Shown here piece after piece: positions 22,556 through 30,929 of a stretch of DNA of 36,187 bases; the first letter of the stretch is position 1; each line of letters opens with the position of its first letter. The notes below the pieces were generated by a model. It worked only from the letters and a program-made list of their open reading frames with translations, was not told where the DNA came from and did no database searches. Both the position numbers and the translations under genes were made by a program. The DNA is from JAIXUI01 sp943373175 (GTDB taxonomy: Bacteria > Bacteroidota > Bacteroidia > UBA7662 > JAIXUI01): contig CALSBM010000027.1 in NCBI GenBank assembly GCA_943373175.1, positions 1-36,187 of the forward strand, written 5' to 3'.

Positions 22556-23572
22556 TTAGTGATGATGTTCTTCAACTGCTCCTCCAATATACATGGCGCT
22601 AAGCAGAGTAAAAACATAAGCTTGAAGAAATGCAACAAGCAATTCTAGAAAGTTCATGAATACCGAGAATGCAACCGATACCGGCCCTACTGCAAAACTC
22701 TTGAAGATGAAGATGAGGCCCAAAAGACTTAAGATGATGATGTGGCCAGCCGTGATGTTGGCAAACAAACGAATCATCAGTGAGAAAGGCTTGGTAAAGA
22801 TTCCGATAATTTCTACCGGAACCATAATCGGGTACAACCAAAGTGGTACTCCGGGAGGGGTGAAAATGTGTGCCCAGTAATACTTCTTAGCACTGAAAAG
22901 CGTAATAAGTAAGGTTGCCAATGATAGAACTAAGGTAACGGCTATGTTTCCAGTGAGATTTGCCCCTCCTGGTATCAAGCCTAATAAATTATTGACCCAA
23001 ATAAAGAAGAATACTGTTAGAAGATAGGGTACAAATTTGTCGGCACCATGGCTGATGTTTGCTCTAGCAATTTCGTCACGTACAAACAATACAAGGGGCT
23101 CCATGAAACCACGTATTCCAGAAGGAACTAATGACCTTCCATAACCTTTAGCAACAGTCAAAAAGACTAACAACAAAATTAAAGCACTTAACAGCAAGGA
23201 AGCCACGTTCTTAGTGATGGATAAATCGATAGGATGATTAGACTCATCTCCAATTACCGCGAAATGTCCATGGGAATAATGGTATCGATCGTAGGCTGAT
23301 GCCTCATTATGGAAATGGTGGAAGTTAAAAACCTCAATACCTCTGTCAGGGGTATAAAGGATAACCGGCAAATACAAAGTAGCACCATCCCAAAAATGCC
23401 ATTCATGAGCATCGGAAATATGATGGAATATCATTTCTCCGATATCGAACTTTTCTTTACTCTGATTTTCGGTTTCAGAAGACGCTTTTACTGGTGTTTG
23501 TATAGCGAATAGAAGACCGGCAACTAAAAGTAGAAGGGCTCTAAAATACTTAAGTGCGTGGTTTTGAATCAT
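22556..23572 (-). CDS. atpB: ATP synthase a subunit
   Basis: The stator channel subunit, 338 residues. A signal-peptide-like N-terminus (ALLLLVAGLLFAIQTPVKAS) and a His/Asp-rich periplasmic segment of about 100 residues precede the usual five or six membrane helices; this extension is common in Bacteroidota. The essential arginine lies in SLMIRLFANITAGHII, and FLQAYVFTLLSAMYIGGAVEEHHH closes the protein. It begins 8 bases after the preceding gene and ends 22 bases before atpE. Confidence 0.96.
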   Translation of the reverse strand: MIQNHALKYFRALLLLVAGLLFAIQTPVKASSETENQSKEKFDIGEMIFHHISDAHEWHFWDGATLYLPVILYTPDRGIEVFNFHHFHNEASAYDRYHYSHGHFAVIGDESNHPIDLSITKNVASLLLSALILLLVFLTVAKGYGRSLVPSGIRGFMEPLVLFVRDEIARANISHGADKFVPYLLTVFFFIWVNNLLGLIPGGANLTGNIAVTLVLSLATLLITLFSAKKYYWAHIFTPPGVPLWLYPIMVPVEIIGIFTKPFSLMIRLFANITAGHIIILSLLGLIFIFKSFAVGPVSVAFSVFMNFLELLVAFLQAYVFTLLSAMYIGGAVEEHHH

Positions 23573-23580
23573 TTATCTGA

Positions 23581-23964
23581 CTATTTGGTCGGCCTCAAAT
23601 GCGGCCGCAAGGTAGTCATTAAACTCCAAACCACAAAGCAGGTATAAAGTACATACAAAGAGAAAAACCAGGCTGTAAACAAAAGGTCATAACCGGTAAC
23701 GAGAATTATCGCCACAGCCACCCCAATTAAGCATATCATAAAGTGAAGACCCATAGCGGATAACAAATAATTGATAGTGCTCTCTGGGTCTTTTTTCATT
23801 CCCTTCCACCCTAACCAGCCTGTCAATAAACTTAACGCAGAAAAGAAAAAAACTAAGGGAATGCTTAAAGCATGATACCAAGACATCTTTAAGAAAGAAG
23901 CAACCCAAGCAATCGAACAAACGGTTATAAGAAATAGGGAAAGTGTAAGAAGAAATCGCTTCAT
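23581..23964 (-). CDS. Four-helix membrane protein, AtpI-position hypothetical
   Basis: A 127-residue protein with four predicted membrane segments (about 4-26, 32-52, 66-88 and 93-115) and a basic C-terminus (RPHLRPTK). No family motif is recognised. It sits just before atpB, where AtpI-type assembly factors usually lie, and overlaps the AtpZ-like gene by 4 bases. Assistance in c-ring or F0 assembly is an inference from position only. Confidence 0.75.
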   Translation of the reverse strand: MKRFLLTLSLFLITVCSIAWVASFLKMSWYHALSIPLVFFFSALSLLTGWLGWKGMKKDPESTINYLLSAMGLHFMICLIGVAVAIILVTGYDLLFTAWFFSLYVLYTCFVVWSLMTTLRPHLRPTK

Positions 23965-24164
23965 TTTATCTTAGATATGCTTTTTATTACCTGCCAAACT
24001 GAAATTAACACGCCCAAAAGTGCTAAAATGGCAGTAAAATAGGCTTGCTTCAATTGAAGATAAAGGTCTAACTTCCTGCCTGCCCAAACAAACAAAAGGA
24101 TAATAGCAGCCATCTGAAAAACCATTCCTGCGTACTTTCCATAAGCATTGTACCGATTATCCAT
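23961..24164 (-). CDS. AtpZ/AtpI-family F0F1 assembly or ion-channel protein
   Basis: A 67-residue protein with two membrane helices (about 10-27 and 41-60). The sequence KYAGMVFQMAAIILLFVWAGRKLD matches the PF09527 family (putative Mg2+/Ca2+ channel subunit, AtpZ-like) found at the head of ATP synthase operons. It overlaps bactofilin by 8 bases and the next gene by 4, so all are translationally coupled. Confidence 0.8.
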   Translation of the reverse strand: MDNRYNAYGKYAGMVFQMAAIILLFVWAGRKLDLYLQLKQAYFTAILALLGVLISVWQVIKSISKIK

Positions 24165-24525
24165 TAGATGATTTACTCTTACCTAAGTTATTCAACATCG
24201 TACAGGAACCAAGAAACTCAGCTCCAGATTCAACGATCAGTTTTGTAACCGTTATATCTCCTTCTATCCGAGCAGTTTTTTTTAGGTGAAGGCCTCCTCT
24301 ACAGGTAACGTTACCTTTTACGATTCCTGAAAAATCAGCGGAATCACAAATCACATCTCCTTCTATCAATCCAGTTGAACCAATTGCTAATCGGCTGGCA
24401 ACTGTAACAGCACCATGAATCTGACCATCAACCCGTAAATCTCCAGGCGAAGTTACTGCGCCTTCTACGAGGGTTCCATGTCCGATAATATTGAGTAGAA
24501 CGCCAGATATTTCCTGATTGGGCAT
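24157..24525 (-). CDS. Bactofilin
   Basis: Bactofilins are cytoskeletal proteins that polymerise without nucleotide through a right-handed beta-helix and localise peptidoglycan enzymes. This one has 122 residues. The core repeats hydrophobic six-residue rungs such as LRVDGQIHGAVTVAS, LIEGDVICDS, GIVKGNVTC and RIEGDITV. The ends are short and polar. ATG 24525 is chosen over an earlier start at 24558 because the preceding gene ends 1 base upstream of it. It lies directly behind a degenerate LytM gene, the pairing seen for bactofilins in several phyla, and heads into the ATP synthase genes. Confidence 0.9.
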   Translation of the reverse strand: MPNQEISGVLLNIIGHGTLVEGAVTSPGDLRVDGQIHGAVTVASRLAIGSTGLIEGDVICDSADFSGIVKGNVTCRGGLHLKKTARIEGDITVTKLIVESGAEFLGSCTMLNNLGKSKSSNG

Positions 24526-24526
24526 G

Positions 24527-25363
24527 TTAATAGTTTTGAAACAAAGGAGTCGGATCAACGGGGTTGCCGTTTATCCAAAGGGAAAACTGAATTCTTTTTT
24601 GGTTTGCGTATCCAATCACTTCAGTGCTTCTGACAAAGCTACCTGTTTTTTTAAGACACACTCCCAGATGTCCATAGCCAAGGAGGCTTCCGTCTGATGA
24701 TTGGATGAGTAACGTCTCCCCATAACCTAGTAAATAACCAGAATAAACAACATATCCGGACTGGATTGCAAAGACTAAACTATCGGATTCTGATTTCAAC
24801 CCTATGCCATGAAAAACAGGAGATTGCTGAAATTTTTGGATAATCCTTGCCTTTCTCATTGGCCAAGTGAATCCACCTTGTATAGTTCGTGTTGAATTAC
24901 TTTCAGTTGAGGACATCTCAACTACCATTTTCTTCAATAAAGAATCATTTCCTTTCGACAACTCAAGCAATTCAGCATCATAAAGATTAGGGTTTACATT
25001 TTTCAATGTATCGATAGGTTTATTCATTTTCCCTGAAGTCACTTGAAGAATATTATCCAGGTACGAGGAATTTTGCATTAAAGCTAATTCCGCGGAATCA
25101 AGATTAAGCGAAAGTTGACGAAGTTGTCTTCTTAAACTTGGATCAGCATACCCCGGAATATATTCTTTTAATGGTGTGTAAACAACCAGTGAAAAGATTA
25201 AGACAATCACAGCGACTAGGGTAGTACTTAAGGCAATATAGAGGTTCAATGGCGACAATCGGAAAGAAGCGATTTCCTGTAAACTGTCATCATCAAGCAC
25301 AACGAGACGATAAACTGCCCGTATTTGCCTTGATAAAAGTTCCTTTAGTTTAATACCTGCCAC
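24527..25363 (-). CDS. Membrane-anchored LytM/M23-like protein lacking metal ligands
   Basis: This 278-residue protein has a basic cytoplasmic N-terminus, one membrane helix (about 40-63), a coiled-coil-like stretch (about 75-105) and a C-terminal LytM/M23 domain (about 160-275). M23 enzymes cut peptidoglycan cross-links with zinc held by HxxxD and HxH. Here the HxxxD position reads FHGIG (F184, G188) and the HxH position reads RIQ (R257, Q259); only the catalytic-type His232 (GYGHLG) survives. It is therefore predicted not to bind zinc and not to hydrolyse, acting like EnvC/NlpD-type regulators. The start is GTG 25363; no ATG in frame fits. It begins the operon 1 base ahead of bactofilin, so a shared role in cell shape or wall synthesis is likely. 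Confidence 0.82.
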   Translation of the reverse strand: MAGIKLKELLSRQIRAVYRLVVLDDDSLQEIASFRLSPLNLYIALSTTLVAVIVLIFSLVVYTPLKEYIPGYADPSLRRQLRQLSLNLDSAELALMQNSSYLDNILQVTSGKMNKPIDTLKNVNPNLYDAELLELSKGNDSLLKKMVVEMSSTESNSTRTIQGGFTWPMRKARIIQKFQQSPVFHGIGLKSESDSLVFAIQSGYVVYSGYLLGYGETLLIQSSDGSLLGYGHLGVCLKKTGSFVRSTEVIGYANQKRIQFSLWINGNPVDPTPLFQNY

Positions 25364-25410
25364 ATCGCAATTTACAAGCTGAAATTAATAGCACCCGTAT
25401 AAAAGTAAAA

Positions 25411-25432
25411 TGGGCCGGAAGAATCCGGCCCA
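25411..25432 (-). terminator. Terminator of the downstream giant T9SS gene
   Basis: A perfect 9-bp stem TGGGCCGGA/TCCGGCCCA with a 4-base loop (25420-25423) is followed on the minus strand by TTTTACTTTT. It lies 27 bases past the stop of the giant gene and separates it from the LytM-ATP synthase operon. Confidence 0.85.
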
Positions 25433-25459
25433 TAAAGTTACTAAAGACGTTTTCGTAGC

Positions 25460-28400
25460 TTATCTGCGTACAATCACAGGAGCTACTATTTTCCCTTCAG
25501 CACAAATTACCTGAACGAAGTAAAGTCCTTCCTTCAAATCTGAAACTGAAAGTGTCTGAATAAGCTGCTGTTGGTTTCTTATTGATTCATGACGTACAAT
25601 TCTACCCATTGGATCAAGAAGATAGATATCAGAAACTTTTGTTAAGCCATCAAGATTAATATTAAAAATATCAGCAGAGGGATTCGGGTAAACCTGTAAG
25701 CTATTGTTGGAGAGGTCTTTAACAGAAACTACTGAATTAACATTAACATTGGCAGTATCATTTCCAGTGTTACCATCTGCTGCAAATCCTGTAATGTAAA
25801 CTCTTACTGTGAATGCGCCACCACCGGTAGGAGTCCATAAAGAGGTGAAAGTAAAATTGATCGAATCACCTGGTTGAATGGTGTTTGTTACTGTTTGTGT
25901 TGCTCTCGGAACATTGTTAACACTGTAGGCTACATCGAAATTCGAAATTGCTACAGTACCCATATTTCGAATTGTAGCGGTAATTGGTGTTGATGCAGAA
26001 ATTGTTGAATTGGCTACTGGCGAAACAATTCTCCTAACACTTGCATCTGTTGAGCTAACTGGAACAACCCGAGAAGCAGTATCATTTGATACCTGAATAT
26101 CACCTGTAACTCTGCTAAATAATTTAAGTACGTGTGAAGTGCCTGCTGGAACAACCCAAGGGGTAGTAAAAGTAACTTGAACAGAGTCACCGGCATTGAG
26201 TGGCCCAGGAACTGTTTGCGCTACTACAGCTCCGTTGTTCACATTGTAACCAACAGCGATATTAGAAAGAGGCGCAGTTCCATAATTTCTTAACCAACCT
26301 CGAACAATCTGAGTACTTCCGGAATTTACCGCTCCAGCCGGGGCTGAAATTCTAGAAAAACCAGCATCTGTGGTTTGAACTGCTCCCGAAACGTTAACAA
26401 TGATGGTATCGCTTTTTGTACAGTTACCATCACTTACAGTAAGTATAAATGGATATACACCTGCAGTTGCAAAAGGGCCTACTATTGCAGTATCGGTAGT
26501 TGTAGGAGGAACGGTATTCCAACTTATATTCCAAGCACCACCACCAGAAAAAGTCATACCAGCGTTAGCAGAACCGATAGACTGAACATCGGTAGCAGAC
26601 GATAATACCCAATCACTAGCGGAATTAGTATCGCTGTTTTTCCTTATCACCCCAGCTCTACCACTTGAGCCTGGAATGGTTCCACTCCAGTCAATCGCAG
26701 ATACTCCAGAAACACCTACGATATTAAAAGAGTTAGTTGCGACAACATCCGCTATAGTCTGATCTGGTTTTCTAAGAATAAACCCAGCTGCACTTCCAGA
26801 AGATAGTCCTCCGTTGGTGCCACCAGTATTGAAGTAAAGGTTGGCAGGTGAATCGGTACCAGTTCCAAGGTGCAAGATAACCTGACCACCTCCAGGAACT
26901 ATAGTGCCAGCAGGTAGGGTATAGGTTCTCGGAGATACGCCAACTTGCTCATATACGTATCCACCTATATCAAATTGACCGCTACCTAAGTTCGAGATTT
27001 CTACAAAATCGGCGTCCGTGCCTATTACAAAAGCCGGATACGTTGGGGTGCTTCCGGTTCCAGTTTTAAACAACGTAATTTCCGTAAACTTAATCTTGGG
27101 CTCATTATAAGAGGCAACTAATGTTGCAGTTAGACCAGTATTAATATTCTGATCAGGCCCAGCACTTACAATAATTTTATCATCGGTATAAGTAAACGAA
27201 AGCGAAGTGTCAGTTAATCCGTTGTTTGAGATGGCTGCTACCTTATAATAAACCATAGTATTAGGAGAACCTGGGGGAATAGTACCTGTCCAACGGTTTG
27301 TAGTGGCATTCAAGGTCATTGGGGCAACAGTAAACGGACCTGTAGCACTACCAGCAAGGTTATAGAGAACATTAACAGTTTGAATCGGTGCTAATTGTGT
27401 GATACTTGCCTCAACCGTTCTAGGCATTAAAGAACACGTATCTCGTAAATCAACAACCGAAGTAATTACCGGATTTAGTGGTTGCCAAATTTCGATATTA
27501 TCAAAGGCGAAACCATCATCTTGAGTAAATGCATCGGCAGCGAAAGCTATTCTCAAACGTGCATTGGATTGATTACCAAGTTCTGGTAAAGACCGTTCTG
27601 CCACTACCCATGCTCCAGAACCATTGGTTCCATTACCAGACCAAGCAAAAGTTCCTCCATTAGTAAGGAACTGATTAACGGTTCCAACACCGGCTCCCCC
27701 TAACATAGCATTGTTATTATACCAATTGATGCTTCTAAATTCATTTACCGAACCCAAAGGAAACCATGTAGCTCCTCCATCAGTTGAACCTTGCAGAACT
27801 GCACCATCGCTATTAAACTGAGAATTCCAGAATATGTTCAATCGAATTCTAGGATTCGGAAGAGTTGATAGGTTCAAGCATGGAGAGGTAACAAAAGAGC
27901 GCTCATTAGCATTGTAAGAACCTGACAAATTAGTTACGTATGATTGAGTACCATTGGGAGCAGGAGTATTAATTACCGTTTTAGCGGGAGTACCCAAAGC
28001 CCATGAATTAAAAATACCTCCTGATATCCAACCACCATTTCCAGTTTCAAAATTTTGAGTGTATGGAAAGGTTGAAATTGTTGATATGCTGTTTACGGTT
28101 TTCCAAAGCGTATCATTTATCGCCAAGCCATCACCGCTAGCGGTTACCTGTACTCTAATATCGTATGCACCTGCAGCAGAGAAGTTAAAAGTTGGCGAGA
28201 GTGGATAAACAATGGTATCGCCTGGGTTAATTGTGGTGGCAATTACTGTATTCTGAACAGTACCACCATTTACCTGATAACTCACTGTAAAGTTTGAAAC
28301 CGATGACGTACCACGATTCAAAACAGCAACCTTAATGGTATCGTTTCCTAAACCGCAACCGGATAAAGGAGAAACTATTTGATGAATACCGAGATCAACA

Positions 28401-30775
28401 GGTGAAACAGTAAATTCGTAGGCACCTGGGTCAGGAGTAGTAGCACTTCTTGCTGCTCCCGTAATATCGTCTGTTACATAAGCAAACGACTGGCCTATGT
28501 TGTTTATCGACGCAGTTGTAGGTATTGGAAAAGCTTGGTTGATAAATGCAGGATTAATCAATTGAGAATTCGAATCAAATCCTCTGAAAGCAGTCCAGGT
28601 TGCTAAAGAAGTAAAATCAGTTGTACTAGCTCTAATTAGATTAGCATTCTGCGCATTATTCAGAAAGAAAACATTGTTGTCGCATTGCGTAACAGACAAC
28701 AAAGTATCTGTTGAGAAATTCAATGCTCTTACACCTGTACCTAATAATGGAACTGAGGCAGAACCAGAAATCATCAAAACATTATTCTTAATTACAAGAC
28801 CATCATAAGCTAAGATTGTTGAAGAACCTCCTGTCGCATTGATCAAACCATATACAGTTGTAGCAGTTGCATTGATCATGGTAATATTTAATGTATTGTT
28901 AACAATTTCCAAATAATCTGCTGGGTTTGCTGGAATTGATGTAGTTGAAAACGATGCAGTAACAGTTAACAAACGTGGTGTTGTAGAGCGAACATTGGCA
29001 CTTACAACGTTATTGTAGAACAAGTTTGGAGAAGCGGAGGTGCCGTCGAAATCGCTATAAGAGAATCCACCAGAACCCAAATCTCCAGTAAGTTTATTGT
29101 TGAAAACTTTGGAACTCACCACCTTTGTAAAAGTTACACTGAATGCAGTGTTACTGGTTTGAATAGTGTTGAAGACGTTATTGGACATTTCAAAATTCAA
29201 CTGGTTGCTTACCGATGCAAAAGGCGCATTGTTAACCAAAGTGAATTTGTTATTTGAAATTTTATTGCCGTTAGAAAGTCCAAAAGCAAACGCAATTCCC
29301 GGCAAGTCAATTTGGTTGTTTCCATGTCTGAACGTACAACCGGAAACAGTATTTCCGGAAGAACTGTTGATTTGAAGCAACCTATTGAGTGTACTAGCCG
29401 GAGAAGCAATAGAATCGGCAAGGAATACGCAGTTCGAAATATTGTTGTTATCTGCGTCTAGCCTTAACCTCATAGCAAATTGTTGAACTGAACCCAAGCC
29501 TGTGAAAGTTGCAGGCCTTGCAAAGGTAAGGTTACTGAAAATGAAGAAGTCTGCTCCTACTAAATCAAAACCCATTTTAGTAAGTGCTGTATCGTACGTT
29601 ATTACGGCTGTTCCAGTTGAAGGGCCATTGAATGTAATTGGACTTGTTGCAGAAGCACCGGCAATTGAAGGAATTACAACTGGTCCTTCAACATAATTAC
29701 CTGCAAACACATCGAACGTTACAGGACCTGCAACACCACCGCATTTCAACGCATCGATAGCGGAAGAGAAGCTACTAAAAGTCCCTCCAGTGCCTAATGT
29801 GTAATTTCCACTAAGAGGTGCGCAATAGTTAAACACTAAAGTATCATTAGAAGCAAGTACATCAGGAGCACCATTAACCGAATTAACCCAAACTCTTAAA
29901 CGACCTGAACCAGAAGTAGGAAATGTTACAGAGGTTGTAAAACTAAAATTGGATACCTGCCCTTGCACATAAGAATTGTTCAGATTTTCTGTAACAACCG
30001 GATTATTATCTAATTGATAAGAAACAGAACCAGTAGTAATTACTGAATTTCCGCTGTTGCCAATCTGCACATTCACTGTTTGCGGAGATCCCGTTACAAT
30101 GGGCATAACAGGCGAGATAAAGGACATTAGTCCGAGGTCAGCACCGTTAAGTGAACCAAACTCAAACTTTGTATTAGCTCGAATAGTATTTAAAGTACCA
30201 TTCGTCGTCGGAGGGTTATTATCAGCATTCCACGAAAGCATTTTCGAGACATTAGTAAAATGCGTTCGATATTGGGTTGGACTCGTAAAATTGGTGATTC
30301 CAACTCCACCAAGATTAGTTTCAATAAAGACAATAAGATTTCCACCGCTATATGTAAAAGGAGTTGGAAGAATAACATCAACCCAGTTTCCTTGAGCAAT
30401 TGTAGCGGTATCTATTATACCGGTGGCATGGGGTAAAGCATTACCTACTATAGCTGATGTTGGAACTCCAGTAGTAAAAACAGTATCATTCCAAGGCAAG
30501 AAATAAATTGAATACGGAATTTGGGCATTAAAAAAACCAATTGTAGTGTCCATGAAGAAAGACACCTTGGTAATTGCTCCGGATCTGAAACCGAGTTCCT
30601 GTGGCGTATAAAGCAAAGCTGCTCTTTCAAAGCCATTTACCACACTCAAGGGAAACTTTGTCCTTGTATTAGTAGGATGAGGTGGGTTTCCGGAAGGCAC
30701 CTCTATGCTCGTCTGAGCTAATAGTCCGGGAGCTATCCCCAGAAATACAAGCAGGAATACATACAGATTTTTCAT
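25460..30775 (-). CDS. Giant T9SS-exported multidomain surface protein 1
   Basis: A 1771-residue secreted protein. A signal peptide (KNLYVFLLVFLGIAPGLLAQ) is followed by a beta-sandwich N-terminal region (to about 205), a CARDB-like Ig repeat (209-310), a right-handed beta-helix of pectate-lyase type (317-765, with SNCVF/NNKFT-like rungs), a second CARDB-like repeat (790-895), a MAM/jelly-roll-like domain (900-1100, FETGNGGW and DGGATWFPLG), a Fn3-like domain (1107-1220), a lamin-tail domain (1224-1400, FTEITLFKTG and DADFVEISNLG), a PKD-like stretch, two more CARDB-like repeats (1467-1690) and a T9SS type A sorting tail (1695-1771, VYPNPSADIF). No enzymatic site is recognised; adhesion or polysaccharide binding is inferred. 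ATG 30775 is chosen because the promoter at 30795-30820 excludes earlier starts. Confidence 0.85.
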   Translation of the reverse strand: MKNLYVFLLVFLGIAPGLLAQTSIEVPSGNPPHPTNTRTKFPLSVVNGFERAALLYTPQELGFRSGAITKVSFFMDTTIGFFNAQIPYSIYFLPWNDTVFTTGVPTSAIVGNALPHATGIIDTATIAQGNWVDVILPTPFTYSGGNLIVFIETNLGGVGITNFTSPTQYRTHFTNVSKMLSWNADNNPPTTNGTLNTIRANTKFEFGSLNGADLGLMSFISPVMPIVTGSPQTVNVQIGNSGNSVITTGSVSYQLDNNPVVTENLNNSYVQGQVSNFSFTTSVTFPTSGSGRLRVWVNSVNGAPDVLASNDTLVFNYCAPLSGNYTLGTGGTFSSFSSAIDALKCGGVAGPVTFDVFAGNYVEGPVVIPSIAGASATSPITFNGPSTGTAVITYDTALTKMGFDLVGADFFIFSNLTFARPATFTGLGSVQQFAMRLRLDADNNNISNCVFLADSIASPASTLNRLLQINSSSGNTVSGCTFRHGNNQIDLPGIAFAFGLSNGNKISNNKFTLVNNAPFASVSNQLNFEMSNNVFNTIQTSNTAFSVTFTKVVSSKVFNNKLTGDLGSGGFSYSDFDGTSASPNLFYNNVVSANVRSTTPRLLTVTASFSTTSIPANPADYLEIVNNTLNITMINATATTVYGLINATGGSSTILAYDGLVIKNNVLMISGSASVPLLGTGVRALNFSTDTLLSVTQCDNNVFFLNNAQNANLIRASTTDFTSLATWTAFRGFDSNSQLINPAFINQAFPIPTTASINNIGQSFAYVTDDITGAARSATTPDPGAYEFTVSPVDLGIHQIVSPLSGCGLGNDTIKVAVLNRGTSSVSNFTVSYQVNGGTVQNTVIATTINPGDTIVYPLSPTFNFSAAGAYDIRVQVTASGDGLAINDTLWKTVNSISTISTFPYTQNFETGNGGWISGGIFNSWALGTPAKTVINTPAPNGTQSYVTNLSGSYNANERSFVTSPCLNLSTLPNPRIRLNIFWNSQFNSDGAVLQGSTDGGATWFPLGSVNEFRSINWYNNNAMLGGAGVGTVNQFLTNGGTFAWSGNGTNGSGAWVVAERSLPELGNQSNARLRIAFAADAFTQDDGFAFDNIEIWQPLNPVITSVVDLRDTCSLMPRTVEASITQLAPIQTVNVLYNLAGSATGPFTVAPMTLNATTNRWTGTIPPGSPNTMVYYKVAAISNNGLTDTSLSFTYTDDKIIVSAGPDQNINTGLTATLVASYNEPKIKFTEITLFKTGTGSTPTYPAFVIGTDADFVEISNLGSGQFDIGGYVYEQVGVSPRTYTLPAGTIVPGGGQVILHLGTGTDSPANLYFNTGGTNGGLSSGSAAGFILRKPDQTIADVVATNSFNIVGVSGVSAIDWSGTIPGSSGRAGVIRKNSDTNSASDWVLSSATDVQSIGSANAGMTFSGGGAWNISWNTVPPTTTDTAIVGPFATAGVYPFILTVSDGNCTKSDTIIVNVSGAVQTTDAGFSRISAPAGAVNSGSTQIVRGWLRNYGTAPLSNIAVGYNVNNGAVVAQTVPGPLNAGDSVQVTFTTPWVVPAGTSHVLKLFSRVTGDIQVSNDTASRVVPVSSTDASVRRIVSPVANSTISASTPITATIRNMGTVAISNFDVAYSVNNVPRATQTVTNTIQPGDSINFTFTSLWTPTGGGAFTVRVYITGFAADGNTGNDTANVNVNSVVSVKDLSNNSLQVYPNPSADIFNINLDGLTKVSDIYLLDPMGRIVRHESIRNQQQLIQTLSVSDLKEGLYFVQVICAEGKIVAPVIVRR

Positions 30776-30794
30776 CGTAGTGATTGACATAATA

Positions 30795-30820
30795 CAAATG
30801 TAAATATTGAATGTATCCAA
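30795..30820 (-). promoter_or_regulatory. Candidate promoter of giant protein 1
   Basis: TACATTTG on the minus strand (30795-30802) matches TAnnTTTG exactly; TTG (30818-30820) lies 15 bases further upstream, slightly close for a -33 element. The start site would fall near 30790, which favours ATG 30775 as the start codon. Confidence 0.45.
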
Positions 30821-30885
30821 TACTTGTAATTAATGCAAAAAGGCAGGTTAATTAACAAGTCATTGTTGAAAATATATTAAAAAGA

Positions 30886-30912
30886 AAAGGGGCAACCAAT
30901 GGTTGCCCCTTT
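30886..30912 (-). terminator. Terminator of giant protein 2
   Basis: AAAGGGGCAACC-AAT-GGTTGCCCCTTT is a perfect 12-bp stem with a 3-base loop, 17 bases beyond the stop of the upstream giant gene. Each giant gene has its own terminator, so they are separate units despite being adjacent. Confidence 0.88.
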
Positions 30913-30929
30913 CTAATGATACAAAAAGG

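Noticed and set aside
22534..22638. Longer N-terminus for atpE starting at 22638
   Set aside because: It overlaps atpB, and the c subunit is normally about 80 residues, which ATG 22533 gives.
18612..25363. atpD and atpC (beta and epsilon) expected in an ATP synthase operon
   Set aside because: No frame in the cluster or elsewhere in the window encodes them; a separate atpDC locus is common in Bacteroidota.
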